Shown here in pieces: positions 1-5,588 of a DNA stretch of 7,583 nt (its first letter is position 1; every line of letters starts with the position of its first letter). The position numbers were made by a program, and so were the translations under genes. The stretch spans positions 1-7,583 of the forward strand of contig JAAVHK010000075.1 of assembly GCA_014799765.1 (NCBI GenBank), read 5' to 3'. The notes below the pieces were generated by a model. It saw only the letters and a program-made list of their open reading frames with translations. It made no database searches and was not told the DNA's origin. Origin of the DNA: Ruminococcus sp. GTDB taxonomy: Bacteria > Bacillota > Clostridia > Oscillospirales > Ruminococcaceae.

Positions 1-222
1 AAAAATATACGGATACCATAAATCAAAAATATCGTACTTCTGCATTACTTCGGGAAATCTGTTTATTATTCCGTAAATTTCCTTAACTACATTATCGGAA
101 ACCTGATATGTTGTTTCCGAATCCTCATAAGTACATTTTACAGTTCCGGAATCATAAACTGTTATATCCGATATTAAAGTAAACCATATACCATAAACGC
201 CATATGAAAAAACTGTTTCCAT
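1..222 (-). CDS. Unidentified protein, N-terminal 74 codons (3' end outside window)
   Basis: I do not recognise this protein. The minus-strand frame is open from an ATG at 222-220 to the window edge with no stop, giving 74 residues that begin METVFSYGVYGIWF. The start lies one base after the pyruvate kinase stop codon. A weak Shine-Dalgarno AGG (233-231) sits inside the end of pyk, eight bases before the ATG, so translation is probably coupled to pyk. The visible part has no signal peptide and no clear transmembrane helix. It is rich in aromatic and acidic residues, with alternating hydrophobic residues suggesting beta strands up to about residue 42, then a likely helix (about 43-63, VVKEIYGIINRF region). 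This looks like a small soluble cytoplasmic protein. The tight spacing makes it a real operon member more likely than a chance frame, but its function is unknown and its full length cannot be judged. Confidence 0.6.
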   Translation of the reverse strand, partial: METVFSYGVYGIWFTLISDITVYDSGTVKCTYEDSETTYQVSDNVVKEIYGIINRFPEVMQKYDIFDLWYPYIF

Positions 223-223
223 A

Positions 224-1645
224 TTATTTGCCTATTCTGCTTACTTTCAGCATATTTGTACTACCCGATACACCTATAGGCACACCGGCTGTTATAGTTA
301 CAATATCGCCGTCCTGTACAAGTCCGGCATTTTCGGCTGCCTGAGTTGCCGTAAGGAAAAGTTCGTCGGTACTTTCTTTTTCGTCGACAAGCAGAGGCGT
401 CACACCCCATGACATATTCATCTGACGTTGTGTTCTGTCGGAGACCGTACAGCATATAATCGGACACAACGGGCGATATTTTGAAATAAGTCTTGCCGTA
501 CCTCCACCCAGCGAAACAGTTATAATCGCTCTTGCATTGAGGTCATGAGCCGTTGTAACAGTAGCGTGTGCTATAGCTTCCGCAATGCCTGTAGGTTCTG
601 TACGGCGTGCCGAAAATTCGCCTTTGTAGTCGATATTGTTTTCAGTAGTCTCGGCGATTAATGCCATAGTCTTTACTACTTCTACCGGATACGCACCCGC
701 AGCGGTCTCACCGGAAAGCATTATAGCACTTGTACCGTCGTATATAGCGTTTGCAACGTCAGTTATTTCCGCACGTGTAGGGCGTGGATTAGTTATCATT
801 GATTCCAGCATCTGAGTAGCGGTTATAACCTGTTTACCGGCGTTATAACCCTTGTGTATCAACTCTTTCTGTATAGCCGGTATGCGTTCAAAAGGTATCT
901 CAACGCCCATATCGCCTCGTGCAACCATTATACCGTCAGCGGTTTCAAGTATCTCGTCTATGTTCTCTACACCGTCAGTATTTTCTATTTTGGCGATTAT
1001 ACGGACATCAAACCAGCCCAGACTATGTGTGAATTTTCTTAAATAATTTATATCGGCGGCGGTACGTACAAAACTTGCGGCTATGAAATCGAATCCCATT
1101 TTAGCACCGAATTCAAGGTCATTCATATCGCTTTCGCTAAGATACGGCATGGAAAGTTTCACACCAGGGACATTTATTCCCTTGTTGTTCGATAGTATAC
1201 CACCATGAATTACACGACAGGTTATTTCATTTTTCGTGACTTTTTCGGCAAGAAGTTCAATAACGCCGTCATTTATAAGAATGCGTGTTCCTATGCTGAC
1301 ATCACGGGGAAGTTTCTTGAAACTTATGCTACCACGCTGATTATCGCAGAGAACATCATCAGTAGTGAGTACGTATAAATCGCCGTCATAGATTTCAACC
1401 GGCTTGTTGTCGACGAATTTTCCGAGACGTATTTCAGGTCCTTTAGTATCAAGAAGTGTTGCTATCGGCAAATCAAGTTCCTTACGGAGCTTTTCAACCA
1501 TTCTGAAACGCTGTTCGTGTGTTTCGTAGTCACCGTGCGAGAAGTTGAAACGTGCAACGTTCATACCGGCGAGCATAAGTTCACGCATAATATTTTCGTC
1601 ATCAGTTGCCGGACCTATCGTGCAGACAATTTTAGTTTTTCTCAT
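224..1645 (-). CDS. pyk: Pyruvate kinase, short form
   Basis: This enzyme catalyses the last step of glycolysis, moving phosphate from phosphoenolpyruvate to ADP to give pyruvate and ATP in the cytoplasm. All family signatures are present in order: KIVCTIGPA (5-13), NFSHG (34-38), DTKGPEIR (66-73), the catalytic IAKIEN with Lys219, Mg2+ ligands Glu221 and Asp245 (in GDMGVE), TATQMLESM (275-283), the SGETA segment (311-315) and the C-terminal GVPIGVSGSTN loop (454-464). The glutamate in DTKGPEIR (Glu117 in rabbit muscle numbering) is typical of K+-dependent enzymes. At 473 residues it matches the E. coli PykF length and lacks the extra C-terminal PEP-utiliser-like domain of the roughly 585-residue Bacillus type. 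The C-terminal effector region reads SLGGGTAR (378-385), so sugar-phosphate control is possible but not shown. The start is fixed by AAGGAG (1658-1653) seven bases upstream. It follows the helicase gene by 40 bases and probably shares its transcript. Confidence 0.97.
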   Translation of the reverse strand: MRKTKIVCTIGPATDDENIMRELMLAGMNVARFNFSHGDYETHEQRFRMVEKLRKELDLPIATLLDTKGPEIRLGKFVDNKPVEIYDGDLYVLTTDDVLCDNQRGSISFKKLPRDVSIGTRILINDGVIELLAEKVTKNEITCRVIHGGILSNNKGINVPGVKLSMPYLSESDMNDLEFGAKMGFDFIAASFVRTAADINYLRKFTHSLGWFDVRIIAKIENTDGVENIDEILETADGIMVARGDMGVEIPFERIPAIQKELIHKGYNAGKQVITATQMLESMITNPRPTRAEITDVANAIYDGTSAIMLSGETAAGAYPVEVVKTMALIAETTENNIDYKGEFSARRTEPTGIAEAIAHATVTTAHDLNARAIITVSLGGGTARLISKYRPLCPIICCTVSDRTQRQMNMSWGVTPLLVDEKESTDELFLTATQAAENAGLVQDGDIVTITAGVPIGVSGSTNMLKVSRIGK

Positions 1646-1679
1646 AAAATTTCTCCTTAAAATTCAGATTAAAATATAT

Positions 1680-1696
1680 AAAAACTCAGAGTTTTT
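1680..1696 (-). repeat. Short AT-rich inverted repeat spanning the pcrA stop codon
   Basis: Arms AAAAACT and AGTTTTT are perfectly complementary around a 3-base loop. Read on the minus strand this gives a 7-bp hairpin that includes the end of the helicase gene, followed by an A/T-rich stretch. It contains only two G-C pairs and no clean U-tract, so it is unlikely to be an efficient terminator. At most it might reduce readthrough into pyk or protect an mRNA end. Confidence 0.3.
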
Positions 1697-4064
1697 TCAG
1701 TTTAGCCTGATTAGCCATAATGCGTTTAGTACCGACGGTGTCGAACGCTATTTCAAGTAAAGCGTCATTGCCCATAGGTGTCGAAGAAATAACAGTACCC
1801 TCACCGAAAACATTGTGCTGAACTCTTTCACCTGCCGAATAATTTTCATGTGCCGAACTTACAGGCGTGACGGAATGTAATTTATTTCGGGCAAGCTGTT
1901 GTTGCAGACTTGACGAATAAACCGCTGTTACTGTATTGTCGTTTTCCTTGACGTGACGTCGCATTACAACTGCATTGTCATGTTTGTCTATAAGGTCAGA
2001 ACCTATCTCACGCATAAAACGTGATGTTATATTCCGCTGTGTCTGTCCGAAAAGCATTCTCTGTGAAGCACTCGTAAGATAAAGACGTTTCTTTGCACGT
2101 GTTATGGCGACGTATGCCAGACGACGTTCTTCTTCAAGGTCTTTTTCGTCTCCTGAAGACTGTGAAACAGGAAAAATACCTTCTTCCATTCCGACTACAA
2201 AAACATTCTCAAATTCAAGACCTTTTGCAGAATGTACGGTCATAAGAGTTACTTTATCATCTGTATTTTTATCACGGTCAGCCTGTGTATAGAGTACAAT
2301 ATCTTCAAGGAATCCGCTGAGTGTCGGACACGGTGAGCCGTTCATGTATGTAACGATTGTAGACCGCATTTCCTGTATATATTCAATACGTGTTTCAGCC
2401 TTTTCAAGCGTACTGACATATTCAAGGTAGCCGGTTTTATCAAGCATGAAATCATAGAATTCATCAAGGGGCATTTCATATGATTTTTCTATAAGCTCCT
2501 CAAACATTCCGGCGACGTTTTTCAATACAGATACTTTTTTTGCAAGGGGTGTATATTCTTCGGACTTTTTCATGACACCGAACGGCGATATATTAAGGTC
2601 ACGGCTAATATCCTCGATAAGTGCTATGGTAGCGTCACCGATACTGCGTTTAGGTTCGTTTATGATACGCTTGAAACGGAGCATATCAAACGGATTGTTT
2701 ATGAAAGCAAGATAAGCTATAATGTCTTTTATTTCCTTGTGGTCATAGAAACGTATACCACCGTAAATTTTATAGGGTATATTTTCCTGTATAAAAGCCT
2801 TTTCAATGGCGTTTGACTGTGCATTCATTCTGTAGAGTACGGCATTTTCAGAATATTTTCCGGTACTTGAATAATTTTTCCTGACAGTATTTACAATAAA
2901 TTTAGCCTCGTCGTTTTCGTCGAAAGATTTATACCAGTACACTTTAGAACCTTTTTCGCCGGAAGTCCATAAAGTTTTAGACTTACGGTTTGTATTGTTG
3001 GATATTACGGCATTTGCGGAATCAAGAATATTCTGTGTAGACCTGTAATTCTGTTCAAGACGTACTGTTACAACATTACGGAAATTTTTTTCAAAATCAA
3101 GTATATTACTGATATCTGCACCACGGAAGCTGTAAATACTCTGGTCATCATCGCCGACTACGCATATATTCTGTTCAGTACCGGCAAGCAGTGATACAAG
3201 CTGGAATTGTACGTGGTTTGTGTCCTGATATTCGTCGACAAGGATATATTTAAACCTTTCCTGATATTTTTTAAGAATATCCGGAAATTTTTCAAATATT
3301 TCGACGGTAAGAGTAAGTAAATCATCAAAATCCACGGCATTAGCCTGTTTAAGTCTTTCCTGATACGTACTGTAAACACGTGAAATTATTTTCTTCCTGT
3401 AATTCTGACCGGCAACAACAAGCATACGTTCCGGAGAAATCATTCTGTTTTTAGCTGAACTTATTTCACTTTGTACGCTGTTTGCCGAAAACATTTTTTC
3501 GGAAAGGTCAAGTTCTTCACGGAGAATAGAATTAATAAGTCTCTTGCTGTCGTCGGAATCGTATATGGTGAAATCTTTTCCGTAACCGAGTGATTCTATT
3601 TCCGCTCTGAGAATCCTGACACAAGCTGAATGGAAAGTCGAGGCGTTTATTTTAGCACCGTCATTGCCGAGCATATCGACAAGTCGGGTTTTGAGTTCGT
3701 CGGCGGATTTGTTTGTAAACGTAATAGCAAGGATATTCCATGGCTTTACGGTATCAACTGCTATTATATCCTGTACATCAAGGATAGCGTCGGGGTCATC
3801 ATCGTACTCACCGTCAGCATAGTCCTTAAGAAATTCAATATCATTCGGACGTGCTGTACCCGATTCGTCATGAAAGGCATTTCCGAATTTAATCATATTA
3901 GCGATACGGTTGACAATAACAGTCGTCTTACCGCTACCTGCACCTGCAAGGACAAGCACAGCACCCTTGACGGCAAATACTGCCTCCTGCTGCATCGGAT
4001 TCAGATGGCTGAAATACTTTTTAAGTGCAGCTTTTTTTTGCTTGAAAAAAGAATCATTATTCAT
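1686..4064 (-). CDS. pcrA: UvrD/Rep/PcrA-type superfamily 1A DNA helicase
   Basis: This is an ATP-driven 3'-5' DNA helicase of the PcrA/UvrD type, which in Firmicutes serves nucleotide excision repair, removal of RecA filaments and transcription-replication conflict resolution. All SF1A motifs are visible: Q motif LNPMQQEAV (21-29), Walker A GAGSGKT (41-47), Ia ILAITFTNK (111-119), Ib STFHS (142-146), II VDEYQD (276-281), III GDDDQSIYSFRGAD (304-317), IV QNYRST (338-343), V TVHSAKGLEF (609-618) and VI YVAITRAK (651-658). The C-terminus (about 744-792, GERVQHNVFGEGTV onward) matches the Tudor-like RNA polymerase-binding domain that distinguishes PcrA/UvrD from Rep. At 792 residues it is longer than the usual 720-750, mainly because of about 43 extra acidic residues between motifs I and Ia (about 62-105). 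The ATG at 4064 is supported by AGGAGA (4076-4071) six bases upstream. It is the first gene of a likely operon with pyk. The choice of pcrA over uvrD is by convention for Gram-positives. Confidence 0.95.
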   Translation of the reverse strand: MNNDSFFKQKKAALKKYFSHLNPMQQEAVFAVKGAVLVLAGAGSGKTTVIVNRIANMIKFGNAFHDESGTARPNDIEFLKDYADGEYDDDPDAILDVQDIIAVDTVKPWNILAITFTNKSADELKTRLVDMLGNDGAKINASTFHSACVRILRAEIESLGYGKDFTIYDSDDSKRLINSILREELDLSEKMFSANSVQSEISSAKNRMISPERMLVVAGQNYRKKIISRVYSTYQERLKQANAVDFDDLLTLTVEIFEKFPDILKKYQERFKYILVDEYQDTNHVQFQLVSLLAGTEQNICVVGDDDQSIYSFRGADISNILDFEKNFRNVVTVRLEQNYRSTQNILDSANAVISNNTNRKSKTLWTSGEKGSKVYWYKSFDENDEAKFIVNTVRKNYSSTGKYSENAVLYRMNAQSNAIEKAFIQENIPYKIYGGIRFYDHKEIKDIIAYLAFINNPFDMLRFKRIINEPKRSIGDATIALIEDISRDLNISPFGVMKKSEEYTPLAKKVSVLKNVAGMFEELIEKSYEMPLDEFYDFMLDKTGYLEYVSTLEKAETRIEYIQEMRSTIVTYMNGSPCPTLSGFLEDIVLYTQADRDKNTDDKVTLMTVHSAKGLEFENVFVVGMEEGIFPVSQSSGDEKDLEEERRLAYVAITRAKKRLYLTSASQRMLFGQTQRNITSRFMREIGSDLIDKHDNAVVMRRHVKENDNTVTAVYSSSLQQQLARNKLHSVTPVSSAHENYSAGERVQHNVFGEGTVISSTPMGNDALLEIAFDTVGTKRIMANQAKLKKL

Positions 4065-4167
4065 AAAAAGTCTCCTACAAAATTATTTATTGGTACGGGG
4101 GGAAGTCTGATTATGCAGAAAAAGCCATGCTGTTATTTCTGATAGCTGTGTATTCCCGATAATTATT

Positions 4168-4176
4168 ATTATAACA
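4168..4176 (-). promoter_or_regulatory. Possible secondary extended -10 promoter for pcrA
   Basis: The minus strand reads TGTTATAAT here, a perfect extended -10 (TGn plus TATAAT). No good -35 lies 17 bases upstream; a TTGACA at 4186-4181 is only 7 bases away and cannot pair with it. It could be a second, proximal start giving a leader of about 95 bases, or just part of an AT-rich leader. Confidence 0.3.
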
Positions 4177-4217
4177 TATCTGTCAAGACCCCTGTTAATT
4201 CAATTATGCCATTTCTT

Positions 4218-4246
4218 ATTTTATCACAATTTTACCACCATGTCAA
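4218..4246 (-). promoter_or_regulatory. Main promoter for the pcrA-pyk operon
   Basis: On the minus strand a perfect -35 TTGACA (4246-4241) is followed by a 17-base spacer and a -10 TAAAAT (4223-4218). TGA directly precedes the -10, making it an extended -10. Transcription should start near 4211, giving a leader of about 147 bases before the helicase ATG. In that leader I see no riboswitch, no clear LexA/DinR-type GAAC-N4-GTTC box and no terminator. Confidence 0.7.
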
Positions 4247-4252
4247 CGCTGT

Positions 4253-4288
4253 TTTTTTAAAGTTTTTCAGATATGAAAGTTTAAAAAA
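4253..4288. repeat. AT-rich interrupted dyad between the two divergent -35 boxes
   Basis: TTTTTTAAA (4253-4261) is complementary to TTTAAAAAA (4280-4288), and the inner TTTCA (4265-4269) to TGAAA (4274-4278), around a GATA centre. The element lies upstream of both divergent promoters (-35 boxes at 4241-4246 and 4293-4298), so it is probably untranscribed. It could be a shared UP element for the RNA polymerase alpha subunit or a regulator site. The symmetry may also be a by-product of the A and T tracts. Confidence 0.4.
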
Positions 4289-4292
4289 CTAA

Positions 4293-4321
4293 TTGACATT
4301 TTTTTCACGAAATGATATAAT
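4293..4321 (+). promoter_or_regulatory. Consensus sigma-A promoter of the CPBP protease gene
   Basis: A perfect TTGACA (4293-4298), a 17-base spacer and a perfect TATAAT (4316-4321), with TGA immediately before the -10, form a full-consensus extended promoter. The start should be near 4328, leaving a leader of about 60 bases that carries an 18-bp palindrome and the ribosome binding site. Confidence 0.85.
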
Positions 4322-4350
4322 ATTTTTATTGAAATCCACACAAAAATAAC

Positions 4351-4368
4351 AATTCATAATTATGAATT
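4351..4368. promoter_or_regulatory. 18-bp perfect palindrome in the protease leader (candidate operator or hairpin)
   Basis: AATTCATAATTATGAATT is identical to its own reverse complement over all 18 bases. It lies about 25 bases after the predicted start and 4 bases before the Shine-Dalgarno. As DNA it could bind a dimeric repressor that blocks the strong promoter. As RNA it could fold into a 7-bp stem with an AAUU loop next to the ribosome binding site. No regulator gene is adjacent in this window. Confidence 0.5.
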
Positions 4369-4387
4369 AAAAAAAGGGGGTGAGTAA

Positions 4388-5245
4388 ATGAAAAAATTTC
4401 TGAAAACTCTTGCCGTATGTTTTATGGGATTTATTATTCTTGTAATCGCACAACTTATCGGAGTGGGAGCAGGTCAGCTTTCCGCACTTGTTATACCTGA
4501 ATTTATCGGCGGAATAATTTCTGCTATTCTTTATCCCATACTTACATACTATGGACTTAAATTTTTCTGTAAAAAATTCCTTGAAACAGAACTATCAGAC
4601 TTAGGAATAGTAAAATTCAGTCTTAATCCTGTATGGTGCATTATAGCTGTAGGACTTCCGCTTATAGTAGATATTTTACTTATACTTACAGGCGGTGAAT
4701 GGCATATCCTTGAATGTGATATTATGTCAGAACTGAATACTGTCATAACCGGTATATGTCTTTACAGTATAGCCGGTGGAATAGTTGAAGAAATGATATT
4801 CCGTGGACTGATAATGGGTATTATCAGAAAAAATTACAGTATAAAACCGGCTGTCATAATACCGTCGGTACTTTTCGGACTTGCTCACCTTGCAAACGGA
4901 AAACTTGATTTTATAAGTGCCATACAACTTATTATCGCCGGAACTGCTGTCGGAATAATGTTTTCACTTGTAATGCTGAATAATAATAATTTCTGGAATA
5001 ATGCTTTGGTTCACGCTGTATGGAATATGTCAACATTGGGACTTATGCATATAGGTACTATGTATATAGGTTTTGAAAATGATAATTCAGCACTTTTTAA
5101 TTTTGTCCTCAAATCCGACAACAGACTTATAACCGGTGGTGACTTCGGTATAGAATCTTCTGCCATTGCCATAGCCGGATATATTACAGTAAGTATTATT
5201 GCATTTATCAGGATAAAAAAAGAAAATTCAAAAAAATTCACCTGA
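4388..5245 (+). CDS. CPBP-family intramembrane metalloprotease (CAAX protease / Abi type)
   Basis: This is a polytopic membrane protein of the CPBP (CaaX protease and bacteriocin-processing, ABI) family, which are glutamate-type or metal-dependent intramembrane peptidases. The signatures are EEMIFRG (134-140, the EExxxR motif with Glu134, Glu135 and Arg139), FGLAH (163-167, His167) and NALVHAVWN (205-213, His209 and Asn213), so the active site appears intact. Hydrophobic segments lie at about 8-28, 38-60, 83-102, 117-133, 153-167, 177-197, 205-224 and 258-275, with a lysine-rich C-terminal tail. The length of 285 is normal. The ATG follows AAAGGGGGTGA (4373-4383), which matches the full anti-Shine-Dalgarno with one change, so high translation is expected. 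It has its own promoter and no operon partner. Family members include eukaryotic-type prenyl proteases and bacterial proteins linked to bacteriocin immunity or processing; the substrate here cannot be told from sequence, and no bacteriocin gene is nearby. Confidence 0.88.
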   Translation: MKKFLKTLAVCFMGFIILVIAQLIGVGAGQLSALVIPEFIGGIISAILYPILTYYGLKFFCKKFLETELSDLGIVKFSLNPVWCIIAVGLPLIVDILLILTGGEWHILECDIMSELNTVITGICLYSIAGGIVEEMIFRGLIMGIIRKNYSIKPAVIIPSVLFGLAHLANGKLDFISAIQLIIAGTAVGIMFSLVMLNNNNFWNNALVHAVWNMSTLGLMHIGTMYIGFENDNSALFNFVLKSDNRLITGGDFGIESSAIAIAGYITVSIIAFIRIKKENSKKFT

Positions 5246-5249
5246 CCTG

Positions 5250-5278
5250 TTGACAAATTCCGCCGGATATGTTATCAT
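5250..5278 (+). promoter_or_regulatory. Promoter of the valS T-box transcript
   Basis: A perfect TTGACA (5250-5255), 17-base spacer and TATCAT (5273-5278) preceded by TGT make a strong extended -10 promoter. It begins five bases after the protease stop codon. The transcript should start near 5285, at the foot of the T-box leader. Confidence 0.8.
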
Positions 5279-5487
5279 TTACTTATATTCCAAAAGCAAC
5301 GACGGAAACAAGTAGATATGATACGGATTTGTGCAGAGAACTGTTGTAAGGTGCGAAACAGTATGAAGTATTATATTGAAGTAGTTCCTGAGCTCCGGCG
5401 GTGAACGGATTTTCTATTCAGTAAGCGTCGGCGTAATTTTCCCACGTTACAGGGAGACAGAGTGCAGGAAAAATTTTTTCCTGAAAA

Positions 5488-5523
5488 TCAGGTGGTAACA
5501 CGGATAGAAATTATTCGCCCTGA
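5488..5523 (+). promoter_or_regulatory. T-box antiterminator
   Basis: The T-box sequence AGGUGGUAACACGG (5490-5503) lies in a two-part helix. The outer part is UCAGG/CCUGA (5488-5492 with 5519-5523) and the inner part is CGGAUAG/UUAUUCG (5501-5507 with 5511-5517, two G-U pairs). Between them a bulge holds UGGU (5493-5496), complementary to an ACCA acceptor end, as expected for tRNA-Val with discriminator A. The bulge reads UGGUAAC rather than the commoner UGGUACC. The outer 3' strand overlaps the terminator stem, so the two folds exclude each other. Confidence 0.88.
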
Positions 5524-5549
5524 ACCGTAAGAGGTTCGGGGATTTTTCT
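5518..5549 (+). terminator. Intrinsic terminator of the valS T-box leader
   Basis: CCCTGAACC (5518-5526) pairs with GGTTCGGGG (5533-5541) with one G-U pair around a GTAAGA loop, followed by TTTTTCT (5543-5549). When tRNA-Val is charged this hairpin should stop transcription before valS. It is also the first credible terminator downstream of the CPBP protease gene. Confidence 0.92.
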
Positions 5550-5588
5550 GTTATTACCGGAAATATTTCAAAAAGGAGTAAAAAAGAA

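Larger units (their letters stand above)
5285..5549 (+). ncRNA. T-box riboswitch leader, tRNA-Val specific
   Basis: This leader senses tRNA charging: uncharged tRNA-Val binds it and stabilises the antiterminator so valS is transcribed. Stem I has a kink-turn-like GA pair set (GA 5301-5302 opposite UGAG 5389-5392), a lower GG/CC closure (5304-5305 with 5387-5388), an S-turn AGUA (5311-5314) facing GAA (5378-5380), a middle helix AUAUGAUA/UAUUAUAU (5316-5323 with 5369-5376), an AGAGA bulge (5335-5339), and a distal stem ACUGUU/AACAGU (5340-5345 with 5357-5362) closing a loop with GGUG (5350-5353). The specifier is GUU (5384-5386), or GUA (5381-5383); both are valine codons. Stem II pairs CCGGCG/CGUCGG (5395-5400 with 5426-5431). 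A IIA/B-type pseudoknot pairs GUAA/UUAC (5433-5436 with 5447-5450) and UCCC/GGGA (5440-5443 with 5452-5455). Stem III is CAGGAAA/UUUCCUG (5465-5471 with 5477-5483). The antiterminator and terminator follow. Pairings were found by eye. Confidence 0.93.

Noticed and set aside
3630..4142. Open frame of 170 codons on the plus strand opposite the start of the helicase gene
   Set aside because: It overlaps the well-supported helicase on the other strand, has no Shine-Dalgarno before its ATG, and shows no recognisable domain. It is best explained as a shadow of helicase codon bias.
4181..4186. Second minus-strand TTGACA, 60 bases from the first
   Set aside because: No acceptable -10 lies 16-18 bases downstream (ATTATC at 17), and the nearby TATAAT is only 7 bases away, so it is not paired as a -35 box.
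4065..4217. Search of the helicase leader for a LexA/DinR box, riboswitch or leader peptide
   Set aside because: I saw no GAAC-N4-GTTC-like site and no strong hairpin with U-tract. A five-codon frame (MAFSA) has no convincing Shine-Dalgarno.
4388..5245. Possibility that the CPBP protein is part of a bacteriocin or phage-abortive system
   Set aside because: No bacteriocin precursor, double-glycine leader peptide, transporter or regulator gene is adjacent. The neighbours are housekeeping genes, so only the family assignment is claimed.
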